From assembly GCA_001604045.1 (NCBI GenBank), contig LVAN01000013.1, positions 22,179-86,178 on the forward strand: a DNA stretch of 64,000 bases, in the 5' to 3' direction. The stretch is from Clostridiales bacterium Firm_08 (GTDB taxonomy: Bacteria; Bacillota; Clostridia; Oscillospirales; QAKW01). The translations under genes and the position numbers were made by a program. Positions within the stretch are counted from its first letter, which is position 1. The number at the start of each line of letters is the position of its first letter. The notes under the pieces were generated by a model. It worked only from the letters and a program-made list of their open reading frames with translations. It searched no databases and was not told the origin of the DNA. Of this stretch, positions 48,401-56,010 are shown one piece after another.

Positions 48401-50729
48401 TGATCGCGGCGGTCGAGTCTCCGTGCACCTTCACGGCGCTTTCGCGGATGACCAGCTTATCGGGACCGTGGCCTACAATGCCGTAGTTATTGCCGCTCAC
48501 GTCGAGCCGGGCGTTTTCAAGCGTAACGGTTGCGCCCTGCTCCACGTAGAACGCGGCGTTCGTGCTTCTCAGGGTGAGCTTGCCCGGGCCGGTGATCCGG
48601 ATATTTTTATTTGTATGGATCGTGGAGAAGGTGGAAACGAGCCTTGCATCCCACTTCACGTAAACGGTAAGATCGGGGATGCGGTTGGCGATCATATACT
48701 GATTCCCGCATTCAGCGTCGTCTTCCACGGTCAGGGTATTGGTTTCGGGATCGTAGGAGAACGCGCCGTCGCCCAGGATATCAAAAGCGTTTGCGGTCGT
48801 TACCTTTGTGCCGGCGATATAAAGCTCGTATTCCTCCGGCACGTCGATCAGGATCTCGGGAGCGGTTTTTCCGCTCTTATTCTTAACGGTGCCTTCAACG
48901 ACTTTGCCGCCGGCGGGCGTAAAGAACGCGCAGCCCTCCAGCGTGATGCCGCCGTAGAAGCCTTGAACCCCGCCGGATTCGAACACCTGGGGATTGCCGT
49001 TCGCGGCGTGTACGCGGCTGTTACGGACCGTCAGCTTGCTCGTGGAGCCGGAAGAGCCATGGATACCGGCGAAGTAGCCCGTCGCATCCAGATCAGCGCC
49101 GTCGACCGTTACGGCGGCGCCGGTGTCCGCAAAAATACCGTACTGGTCGCGGCTGCGGAGCGTAAGCTTGCCGGAACCGGTGATCTTCATATCGGCCGAA
49201 GTGAGGATCACGGACTGGTGGGCGCTGAGCGTGACGCTTTTCGCCGCGCGGACCGTGAGCCCTTTGATCTTATTCTTGATAACGTTGACGTAGCCCTCGG
49301 CGGAGCAGTCGCCGTTTACCGTGAGGGTATTGGACGACTGGTTGTAGGCGAAAACGCCGTCGCCCAGAATATCGTCCTGATTTCCGCCCGTCACCTGCAC
49401 GTCTTTGACCCAGAGATCGTATTCTTCCCGCTCGATGTGGACCTTGTTGGCAACAGTGCCGCCCGCTTCCACGATCTTGCCGCCCTGGATCTTGCCGCCC
49501 TCCGGCTTTCTTATCGAGCAGTTCTGCAGAGTGATCCCGCCGTTAAAGTTGGCGATCGAATCTTTTTCGGTAACAAGATAGACACGGCTGCCGCGTATGA
49601 CGAGTTTTTCACCGGTATTGCTGCCGGAAAGCCCGTAATAGGTATTTTCGATAACAATGTTTTCGACTCTGCCGTTATCGACGGTCAGCGTAGCGCCGTT
49701 CGTCATCTTTACAGCGCATGCGCAGTCTCCGGGACTATACGTACCGGGGCCGGTAAGTGTAAGATTCTTGCTGGAGAGGATCGCGGGGGCGCCGTCGCCG
49801 GTGTCCCATCCGGTTCCTCTGAGGTAACATAAACGTACGAACCGGATCGTAAGACCGGGGATCTCGTTCCGGACCGCGCTGTACCCGCCCGGGTTCATCC
49901 ATTGAACGCCGATTTCGTCAAACGTGAGCGTTTTCGTTGCGTCGTCGTAGCAAGCCACGCCGTCGCCCAGAATATCGTTCCGGTTTCTGCCGTTGACGCG
50001 AACGCCGCAGACCCAAAGATCATAAGGATTTGCCGGGGTGGTGGGCTGGATCAGGGCCTGCTCCGCCACGTTGCCCTTCGCGTCTTTGATATATCCGCCG
50101 CCGACCACGCCGCCGACCGGATCGGAGATCCCCACGTCATAGAACACGATCCCTTTGGTGAAGTTTGAGATCGCGCCGTTGGATTTGCTCTTTTTGGCAA
50201 AAACCATACTGTTTGTAATGACCAGCTGGGAGCCGCTCTTATGGGCGACAATGCCGCCGTTCGTGCCGTACGCTTCCACAAAAGCGTCCCGGATATGCAG
50301 CGATGCGCCGTTCGTCAGCCAGATGCCGCAGCCGAAGTCTCCCCGGGTGTACAGCCGGCCGGGGCCGGTGATCGTAAGATCCGCAGTGGATATGATCCCG
50401 CTCGGATTGGAGGAGAGATTCTTGTAGCGCCATCCGTTCACGGAGGAATAGCTTTTCACGTAGATCGTCAGCCCGGGGATACCGTTGGCGATCGCGTCGG
50501 CGTCCGTCAGCGAGATGTGCGCATCGTCAAGCGTCAGCTTGTTTTCCGCGGGGTCGAACGAAACGGTTGCTCTTTCTTGCCCCAATATGTTCGTTCGGTT
50601 CTCGCTTGTGACCTGTACACCTTCAACAAATAGGTTGTACCTCGTGACCGCGGCGACCGCGGGCACCGCCGGCAGCAGTGAAAGCAGCATTGCCAGCACA
50701 AGTACCAGAGACAGGATCCTTTTTTTCAT
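45417..50729 (-). CDS. Giant SLH-domain surface protein with eight ~190-aa beta-helix-like repeats
   Basis: 1770 aa; signal peptide MKKRILSLVLVLAMLLSLLPAVPAVAA; eight Y(D/E)L.(I/V).G..V...NA.DILGDGVFSYD...N.LTV repeats; three SLH repeats (NPFVDVKSSDWFYDAVLWAV). Confidence 0.88.
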   Translation of the reverse strand: MKKRILSLVLVLAMLLSLLPAVPAVAAVTRYNLFVEGVQVTSENRTNILGQERATVSFDPAENKLTLDDAHISLTDADAIANGIPGLTIYVKSYSSVNGWRYKNLSSNPSGIISTADLTITGPGRLYTRGDFGCGIWLTNGASLHIRDAFVEAYGTNGGIVAHKSGSQLVITNSMVFAKKSKSNGAISNFTKGIVFYDVGISDPVGGVVGGGYIKDAKGNVAEQALIQPTTPANPYDLWVCGVRVNGRNRNDILGDGVACYDDATKTLTFDEIGVQWMNPGGYSAVRNEIPGLTIRFVRLCYLRGTGWDTGDGAPAILSSKNLTLTGPGTYSPGDCACAVKMTNGATLTVDNGRVENIVIENTYYGLSGSNTGEKLVIRGSRVYLVTEKDSIANFNGGITLQNCSIRKPEGGKIQGGKIVEAGGTVANKVHIEREEYDLWVKDVQVTGGNQDDILGDGVFAYNQSSNTLTVNGDCSAEGYVNVIKNKIKGLTVRAAKSVTLSAHQSVILTSADMKITGSGKLTLRSRDQYGIFADTGAAVTVDGADLDATGYFAGIHGSSGSTSKLTVRNSRVHAANGNPQVFESGGVQGFYGGITLEGCAFFTPAGGKVVEGTVKNKSGKTAPEILIDVPEEYELYIAGTKVTTANAFDILGDGAFSYDPETNTLTVEDDAECGNQYMIANRIPDLTVYVKWDARLVSTFSTIHTNKNIRITGPGKLTLRSTNAAFYVEQGATVTLENARLDVSGNNYGIVGHGPDKLVIRESAVKVHGDSTAAISGFASIDLQNCRITKPADAKIQGGAVLKNDSTVANDVTIDQNYDLEIAGTQVTCANASDIRGDGVFSYDPTENKLTVSGNCTTAEHITVWNNISGLTLYVAEDSRFTTSDNTIAAGKNMTITGPGKLTLNSTATNGITVYNGATVTIDHAVIETIGCDIGALAGGQPALIVNTSEVHVDGNVENFKSITITGCTISVPNNAVNKNGSIYESNGSTLAASVAIDVLKYDLRVAGVRVTSANAPDILGDGNFIYDAAENKLTVQGYCERAEGIIIWNHIPGLTVYNRYARTLSTSDNVIATDADMTLTGPGKLTLASSSVNGILVYDGATLNIENANLEISGNQGIYGLNHAGLNIRNSTIRIASQNKAVYGFDKGLTFFNCEINEPAGAKVKNGAIVETGGADAKEVTIGAPEYTSYGIWINGNSVSSSNAWDVLGNGVFSYDVKTNTLHVKDDYAIDSNSTLIRSEDPGLTITADKDVTLTTKKWSVLEATEDLTITGTYKITMVNENEDFTTLSIENGATVTIDRANVEIRGSYGISGYAPSGKDEKVIVKGSKVLIDVDTEAVSDLSGGLTLENCEITEPASTTFTGGMLYNDHTGDAAKKVVIGNVKKYSLSIANTQVDVQNAPDVLRNGVFSYDPEKNVLTVNGNCSTAENITIWNSIPDLTIYVAGDSTLRTSDNTIATSKNITITGPGTLTLNSTQTSGILAYGTGETVTIESARIKTVGCGIIGSFLGSNHRLIIKNSEVEVDGHITGFKSFTLTDCSLITPADGVMKADGVYQANGTTLAEGVEIGDPRVPELIEQPAVNPPVEKPENPFVDVKSSDWFYDAVLWAVNQHPPITSGTDATHFSPYLDCSRAQVVQFLYNAAGNPAPKSSTNPFVDVKSSDWYYKAVLWAVENNITAGTDATHFSPSKACTRTEVVQFIWNTKGNTPAKSKVNPFVDVKSSDWFYGAVLWAVENNITKGTDATHFSPTKKCTRSQIVQFLYNARNLA

Positions 50730-50813
50730 ACTTCTGACCTCTCCTTTTTTCTGTTTTTTTATCAGGGTATAGTTATACCTATCATAATTATAACGTTTGT
50801 TTTTCGTTTGCGC

Positions 50814-50831
50814 ATCAACCGAACGGTTGAT
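50814..50831. promoter_or_regulatory. Palindromic candidate regulator site ATCAACCG-AA-CGGTTGAT upstream of SLH gene
   Basis: 8+2+8 inverted repeat, identical to 51992-52009; minus strand has TATAAT 21 nt downstream. Confidence 0.7.
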
Positions 50832-50856
50832 ATTTCGGCAGTTTTGCGTAAAAAAA

Positions 50857-50874
50857 GCCTCCCTGCCGGGAGGC
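50857..50874 (-). terminator. Terminator hairpin, one of two near-identical copies flanking element copy 2
   Basis: gcctccctgccgggaggc, preceded on + by aaaaaaa (U tract on minus). Confidence 0.75.
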
Positions 50875-50875
50875 G

Positions 50876-51243
50876 CAGCGTGTCAAAAAACCTTTTTGAC
50901 ACGCTGGCAGACTGCAAAAAAGGAAGTTGCATTTCGTCGAACCGTTCTCGTCGGCGTACATCCCACCCGAAAAAAATGACTATTTTTTTCGGAAGAGGAG
51001 ATGCAAAGTCGCAAAGCGATAGGCTTTTTTGTAAAAAAGCCTGCGCTCATCGGCTTTTGCATCGACGAACGGTAGAGAGCGGTTCGGCGGAAAACAGAGA
51101 AAAGCCTTGCATCGCAAGGCTTCCAAAGATTAGATTATTGTTTTTGACTATAATGGGTATATATTGTGTTCTGTTCTGTAAACGGAACTTTTTTATCTTA
51201 TATTTGATTTTCTCTGTGGTGAAACGACTTTTTTGACAGTCTG
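50876..51243. mobile_element. Putative non-autonomous structured (RNA) element, copy 2
   Basis: Same hairpin B, P1, P2 and P3 helices and conserved blocks as 26945-27210, plus a ~103-nt expansion of the P2 loop. Confidence 0.65.
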
Positions 51244-51244
51244 A

Positions 51245-51262
51245 GCCTCTCTGCCGGGAGGC
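51245..51262 (-). terminator. Terminator hairpin, second copy flanking element copy 2
   Basis: gcctctctgccgggaggc, one mismatch to 50857-50874; lies downstream of the NarL-type regulator. Confidence 0.65.
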
Positions 51263-51300
51263 GATTTGCGTTTTTTATGCGGAAATGCCGTTTGAAAAGG

Positions 51301-51936
51301 TCACTTTCTTTCCTTCGGCTTGATCACGATGCCGAGCCCCCGCGCTTCCGAGACCAGCTCGGTGCGCGTTTTGAAACCGGTTTTTTCCATCAGGTGCAGG
51401 ATATGGCTTTTCACCGTGGCGATGGAAACGCCGAGCCGCGCGGCGATCTCCGCGTTGGTATCTCCGGTGATGAGTTCTTTCAGCACGTCCAGCTCCCGCT
51501 CGGTAAACGCCCGGTTGGTGGTGTTGCCGATGCGGATCAGCGGCGTTTCGTCCGGGTAGATATGCTCGCCCGCCATCGTGCGTTCCATCACGTCCAGAAT
51601 GCTCTCCTTGTGCCCATCCTTATACCAGAAGGATTCCACGCCGATCTCCCTTGCCCGCGCGAGCCAGGAATACTCGGGCATAGAGGTGACGATGATGATC
51701 CTGATCCCGGGAAACTGCCGTTTGATCTCCTCCGCGGCGTCCAGCCCGCTGTGATCCAGCTCGGTCATCACGTCCATCAGGATCAGATCCACCCGGTTGC
51801 TTTTGCAGACCGAAAGCGCCGCCGAAGCGTTGGAAATGGAAAGAAGGTGACGGAACCGGTCGCCGGCGTTGACATAAATCTCAAAAAGTTCCCGCGGGAT
51901 ATCCTGATCCTCTACGATCAAAACGTTATACGCCAC
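51301..51936 (-). CDS. NarL/LuxR-family response regulator (GTG start)
   Basis: Receiver VLIVEDQDIPRELF; LuxR HTH FTERELDVLKELITGDTNAEIAARLGVSIATVKSHILHLMEKTG. Confidence 0.9.
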   Translation of the reverse strand: MAYNVLIVEDQDIPRELFEIYVNAGDRFRHLLSISNASAALSVCKSNRVDLILMDVMTELDHSGLDAAEEIKRQFPGIRIIIVTSMPEYSWLARAREIGVESFWYKDGHKESILDVMERTMAGEHIYPDETPLIRIGNTTNRAFTERELDVLKELITGDTNAEIAARLGVSIATVKSHILHLMEKTGFKTRTELVSEARGLGIVIKPKERK

Positions 51937-51991
51937 AGGCGCCGCCTCCTTTCCTTTCTATTATATTTTACCGCCGCAAACGGCGCCGCGC

Positions 51992-52009
51992 ATCAACCGA
52001 ACGGTTGAT
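51992..52009. promoter_or_regulatory. Palindromic candidate regulator site ATCAACCG-AA-CGGTTGAT upstream of NarL-type regulator
   Basis: Identical to 50814-50831; minus strand has TAAAAT at the same 21-nt distance. Confidence 0.7.
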
Positions 52010-52012
52010 TTT

Positions 52013-53251
52013 TCAGGAATCCCGGGGAAAGATCAGGAAAAGCGCAAAGGTCTTACCGCATTGTACGGAAAGGCGAGCATTCTGTTTTTCCGCAAGGCGG
52101 GAAAGGTTGGCAAGCCCGCCCGCAAAACGCACCTCGCCGTCGGGAAGTCTGCCGTCGTTTCGGAACACACAGCAAACCGAGGCGGCGGTCTCCTCAAAAG
52201 AGATCTCTATCGTTTTGGCGCCGGCGTGCTTCGCGGCGTTGGCGATCGCCTCCTGCGCGGCGGAATAAAACAAATTTCGCTGCTTTTCGGTCAGCGCCGT
52301 CGGCAAGGCGTCCTGCCAGATCAGGCGGATCTTCAGCGCCGCGGCAAGCTTTTCGATCCGGAACGTCGCCTTTGTGTCGGCGACCTCGTCCGCCTCCATA
52401 CACAAAAGCAGGGCGTTCCGCTCCCACAGCGAAAAGATCTGATCCAGCGCCGCCGTATCCCCGCTTTCCGCCGCCATCGTGGAAAGCATCAGGCGGTTCA
52501 TTTCATCGTGGATATTCACCTTCGCCTGTAATATTTCCTTCCTTCGGACGGTCTCGTCGATACCGAGGGCATATTCCCGAAGCTCCCGGTTCAGCCGGGA
52601 AAGCTCTGCTTTGTCTTTTTCAAGCGCCTGCGTTCTGGCGTACTCGGCCGTGATATCCGAAGCGATCATTTCGTGCAGCCGGTCGCCGTTGAAATCAAGA
52701 TCCCGGCATATAAAGCGCCAGCGCTTTCCATCGACCTCTGGGATCCCGCCCTTTACCGCATCGCGGAAATGATTTCCGTTGAGCGGCGGGCCTCCCGTTA
52801 CAGCAGCGCACAGGCGGTTCATACAGTTATTGGAAAACAGCAGTCTTCCGTTATCCCGCCAGCAGCACACGCCGCAGGGTATCTGATCCAGACAGTGTTT
52901 GACCGCAGTGGGCGTGATGCTTCGCTTTTCGTAGCGAATGACGTAGACCAGCAAAAACAGCGCCGCCGGTGTGAGCGCGCCGAAAAACGCAAGCCAGACG
53001 ATCCAGGGCAGGACGCCGAGCGCCCGGCTGACGGCGACCGCTTCTTTGCCGACGCCGAACAGGTGAAGATCAAAAAGCACCTGGCCTGCAAAATAACTGC
53101 ACCCGAACGGCAGCAGGGCAAGCGCCGCGCAGCGGTACTGTTTTTGCGCCGCGGCGAGAACGCCGATGAAAATGCCGATCACCGAAAGCAGCAGTGCCCA
53201 GAGCGAAAACAACGACCGCGCAAGCTCAGAAAGCTCAAAAAGGGGCGTCAT
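52013..53251 (-). CDS. NarX/DesK-like sensor histidine kinase
   Basis: TM N-terminus; VNIHDEMNRLMLS (H region); AAQEAIANAAKHAGAKTIEI N-box. Confidence 0.75.
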   Translation of the reverse strand: MTPLFELSELARSLFSLWALLLSVIGIFIGVLAAAQKQYRCAALALLPFGCSYFAGQVLFDLHLFGVGKEAVAVSRALGVLPWIVWLAFFGALTPAALFLLVYVIRYEKRSITPTAVKHCLDQIPCGVCCWRDNGRLLFSNNCMNRLCAAVTGGPPLNGNHFRDAVKGGIPEVDGKRWRFICRDLDFNGDRLHEMIASDITAEYARTQALEKDKAELSRLNRELREYALGIDETVRRKEILQAKVNIHDEMNRLMLSTMAAESGDTAALDQIFSLWERNALLLCMEADEVADTKATFRIEKLAAALKIRLIWQDALPTALTEKQRNLFYSAAQEAIANAAKHAGAKTIEISFEETAASVCCVFRNDGRLPDGEVRFAGGLANLSRLAEKQNARLSVQCGKTFALFLIFPRDS

Positions 53252-54915
53252 ACGCCGTCCCCCCTTTCCGGCAGCATAAGGCTGATATAGGTGACCTCAT
53301 CCTCGCGGACGATCTCCGTGCCGACGCCGGCGCGGGTAAGCGCCCCGCGCGCCTCTTCGGACAAAGAGGTCTGCAGATTTTCAAGCGTCAGCTTGCATAC
53401 CGCGCGTCCGTTCGTCGAAAGGTTGACGAACACACCGCGAAGAACCGAAAGATTTTCCGTCAGCAGCGTTCCGAACGCTTCAAATACCGCAAGCGCCGCC
53501 CCGGCGTCCGTCCGGCCTTCCGCCGTATTGACAAGCTCCGCCGGGATCCCCGAAAAGTTCAGATAACGGAGCACTTCCGAAAACGAAAGCCCCAGCTCGC
53601 CCGTTTCGATCGTCTTGCCCTCATACGACAGCAGCATCAGGTTCGCATAGCGTTTCATATAAGAGGCCAGCAGGGTGATATGACTGCGGCACTTTTCCCG
53701 GACCGCCGTATCGGCTGATCTCCGCGCTTCTTCCGCAAGCGTTGAGATCTCCTGCGACTGCCGCCAGGTGCGCCTGGCGATCGTATCGTACATCGCGGTC
53801 CGCTGTTCGATCTTGGTCTGCTTTTCCCTCAGCTCGTTTTGCAGGCGGTTCAGCTCCGCTTCCTGCGCCAGCGCTTCTTTCGCCTCCGCCAGCTCTTCAT
53901 TCAGGCGGTCAAGCTCCGTCAGATCATCCTGCCAGAAACCGAAGCCGCCGGGGACTTCCATTTTGTGAAGGACCGTATGCTCGCCGATCCGCGCGCCGTC
54001 CGGCGCGGCAAACTGACCCGCCGTCAGAGGAACGGCGGAGCGGGATAGATAGACCGGCTCTCCCTTTTGATCCGTGATCTGCGCGGAAAGGGAAACGATG
54101 CCGAACAGCCTCCCGTATCCCTTATTGGTCGGGATCAGACCAAGCTGCATACAGCATTCCAGCACCCCCGCCACCATTAAGATCAGCGTTTCCGGAAACT
54201 CGATGATATATGAGCCGTTGAGCCTCGGCATCTTTTCCGTCATCAAAAGCACACTCATAGCGATGCCGACGGAAAACGGGATCAGGGTCAGCCAGGCGTT
54301 TTTCCGGGAACTGCCGATGCGGCACTTGATCACCAGGATGAGGATCGCCGCCGGATAGAGCATATACTGCCAGGCGGTGATCACGTAAAAAAGCCAGCCG
54401 CGGGCGTACTCGCTGTCCCAGTTCAAAAAGCCGGGCTGAAAACGGAACACCAGGCCGTGCAGATCGTTTGTCAAAACCAGCAGGATGAAAACGGCGGTGA
54501 GCGCCGCCGGCCAATACCATTTTTTGGGAAGCCGCATTTCCCCTTTCGGCGAGATCAGCAGAGAAATATAAAAGAAAAACAGCGGAAGCAGAAGCATCGG
54601 CACGTAATAAAGATACCAGGTATGACGCGCCAGGCCCGCCACTCCCGCGAAAGCGCTGTATTTGACGCCGCGAAGCAGAAGCAGAAGAAACGCCATCCGG
54701 GAAAGCGATTTCATCATAAACGAAAGACTCCCCGGACTCAGCACGCGGTAGGAATAGTAGCGTATGAGACAAGCGGAAAGGATCAGAAGATAGAGTGTGG
54801 AAAGATTCCGCGTGGGAAACCGATCCGGAATAACGCTCGCGCACGGAAGAATATTGACTGCCAGCAAGGCGTAATACAGCGCCAGCCGACCGAGCGTTGT
54901 TTTCACCACGTTCAT
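53248..54915 (-). CDS. Membrane sensor protein (multi-TM N-terminus, coiled coil, kinase-related C-terminus)
   Basis: Multiple TM segments followed by LNEELAEAKEALAQEAELNRLQNELREKQTKIEQRTAMYDTIARRTWRQ; overlaps the kinase gene by 4 nt; start reassigned to MNVVKTTLGR. Confidence 0.65.
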   Translation of the reverse strand: MNVVKTTLGRLALYYALLAVNILPCASVIPDRFPTRNLSTLYLLILSACLIRYYSYRVLSPGSLSFMMKSLSRMAFLLLLLRGVKYSAFAGVAGLARHTWYLYYVPMLLLPLFFFYISLLISPKGEMRLPKKWYWPAALTAVFILLVLTNDLHGLVFRFQPGFLNWDSEYARGWLFYVITAWQYMLYPAAILILVIKCRIGSSRKNAWLTLIPFSVGIAMSVLLMTEKMPRLNGSYIIEFPETLILMVAGVLECCMQLGLIPTNKGYGRLFGIVSLSAQITDQKGEPVYLSRSAVPLTAGQFAAPDGARIGEHTVLHKMEVPGGFGFWQDDLTELDRLNEELAEAKEALAQEAELNRLQNELREKQTKIEQRTAMYDTIARRTWRQSQEISTLAEEARRSADTAVREKCRSHITLLASYMKRYANLMLLSYEGKTIETGELGLSFSEVLRYLNFSGIPAELVNTAEGRTDAGAALAVFEAFGTLLTENLSVLRGVFVNLSTNGRAVCKLTLENLQTSLSEEARGALTRAGVGTEIVREDEVTYISLMLPERGDGV

Positions 54916-55293
54916 TTTCGCATTCCTCCCTTCCGTTTTGCCGGCCGATTGCCGCCGGCTGCCGAAAACCCGCCCGGCAGGGCAGATATCACTCAAAAAA
55001 GAGACGTTTTGCCAGTGATAGCCGAAACAACAAGTCTCGGTAATATAACGCAACAGTCTCTTGAACATAATATAGCACCGTTCAAAAAAGAAGTCAATGC
55101 TTTTCGGAAAAAGAATAAAGGATCACGAAGGCCAAAACCGCAATACGGCGAAAACGCATCAAATCAAACGTTGATCACAGAACCGCTTTCTGATTGCGTT
55201 AATCGATCGCCATCTTGTCTCCCTCTGAAGAGGGAACTGTCGGACGGTATGCACAGGTTAACGAGGACGACGATTAAAACCACACTACACTAT

Positions 55294-55334
55294 AAAAATC
55301 CCTCTGCCGGTTTCCCGACAGAGGGATTTTTTTT
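55294..55334 (-). terminator. Terminator downstream of tail-peptide copy B
   Basis: aaaaatccctctgccgg...gacagagggatttttttt. Confidence 0.8.
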
Positions 55335-55490
55335 AGATATACAGCGCTGCTTTTACGTCCTTCCACCTATGCACTCTGTGCTTGGTGGAGTCGGCGTACA
55401 GATATTTCTGTGCGTCGGCTTTGGTGAGCGTAAAGTCAGCAAACTTAAAGGGCGCGAAACTTATTACTTGCCTTCCTTGATCGCGGCCTG
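55335..55490 (-). other. ppdK 3'-end remnant (QAAIKEGK*) plus tail-peptide copy B (FAPFKFADFTLTKADAQKYLYADSTKHRVHRWKDVKAALYI*)
   Basis: The remnant mimics the QAAIKESGK* end of ppdK at 59034; the tail resembles copies A and C. Confidence 0.6.
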
Positions 55491-55608
55491 TATTACCATT
55501 CACGAAACGCACCGATCAAAATTTGTCGAAAATTATTGCATTAATGACTAATTTGCAAAATGTTAGTGCCAAACCAATTGAATATAATGCATAGGGGAAA
55601 TTTTTATG

Positions 55609-55637
55609 TTGCTTTTTTGCCTTTTAAGTGATATAAT
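55609..55637 (+). promoter_or_regulatory. Sigma-70-type promoter for R-M island 2
   Basis: TTGCTT, 17 nt spacer, TATAAT upstream of the XRE regulator. Confidence 0.65.
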
Positions 55638-55644
55638 AATAAAG

Positions 55645-55666
55645 TAGTTAGTTTACTTACTTACTA
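55645..55666. promoter_or_regulatory. Candidate controller-protein operator
   Basis: tagttagtttacttacttacta imperfect palindrome with direct tta(c/g) repeats, just after the -10. Confidence 0.45.
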
Positions 55667-55681
55667 TACGGAGGTGATTAG

Positions 55682-56008
55682 GTGGCAAAAAAAGAATATG
55701 CTGAGGGAAGTTTCGGCGCATTTTTCGTCAAGCTTATTAAAGAGCATGATTATTCACAAGCGAGATTTGCTTCGGACCTGGGCGTTTCTAAAACCTATCT
55801 GTTCGATGTGTTCAATGGTCGAGTTAAACCACCCACCCCTGAAATGCAAGACCGTATTATTGAACTTTTGCAGCTTTCTGATGACGAGAAGGCACTGTTT
55901 TACAGCAAAGCTGCGGATGGACGTCATGAACTTCCAAAAGATGTTGTCGAATTTCTGAAAAATAATCAAACTGAGATAAACAAACTTAGAGAAAGAATGA
56001 GGGCGTAA
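55682..56008 (+). CDS. XRE-family HTH regulator, candidate R-M controller protein (GTG start)
   Basis: YSQARFASDLGVSKTYLFDVFNGRVKPPTPEMQDRIIELLQ. Confidence 0.8.
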   Translation: MAKKEYAEGSFGAFFVKLIKEHDYSQARFASDLGVSKTYLFDVFNGRVKPPTPEMQDRIIELLQLSDDEKALFYSKAADGRHELPKDVVEFLKNNQTEINKLRERMRA

Positions 56009-56010
56009 TT

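Noticed and set aside
46614-49832. 1072-aa ORF antisense to the third SLH gene
   Set aside because: Mirror ORF of a convincing SLH protein; no recognizable domain
55190-55270. ccctctgaagaggg-type intergenic repeat near the end of the sensor operon
   Set aside because: Resembles common degenerate Firmicutes repeats but only one short, decayed copy is visible
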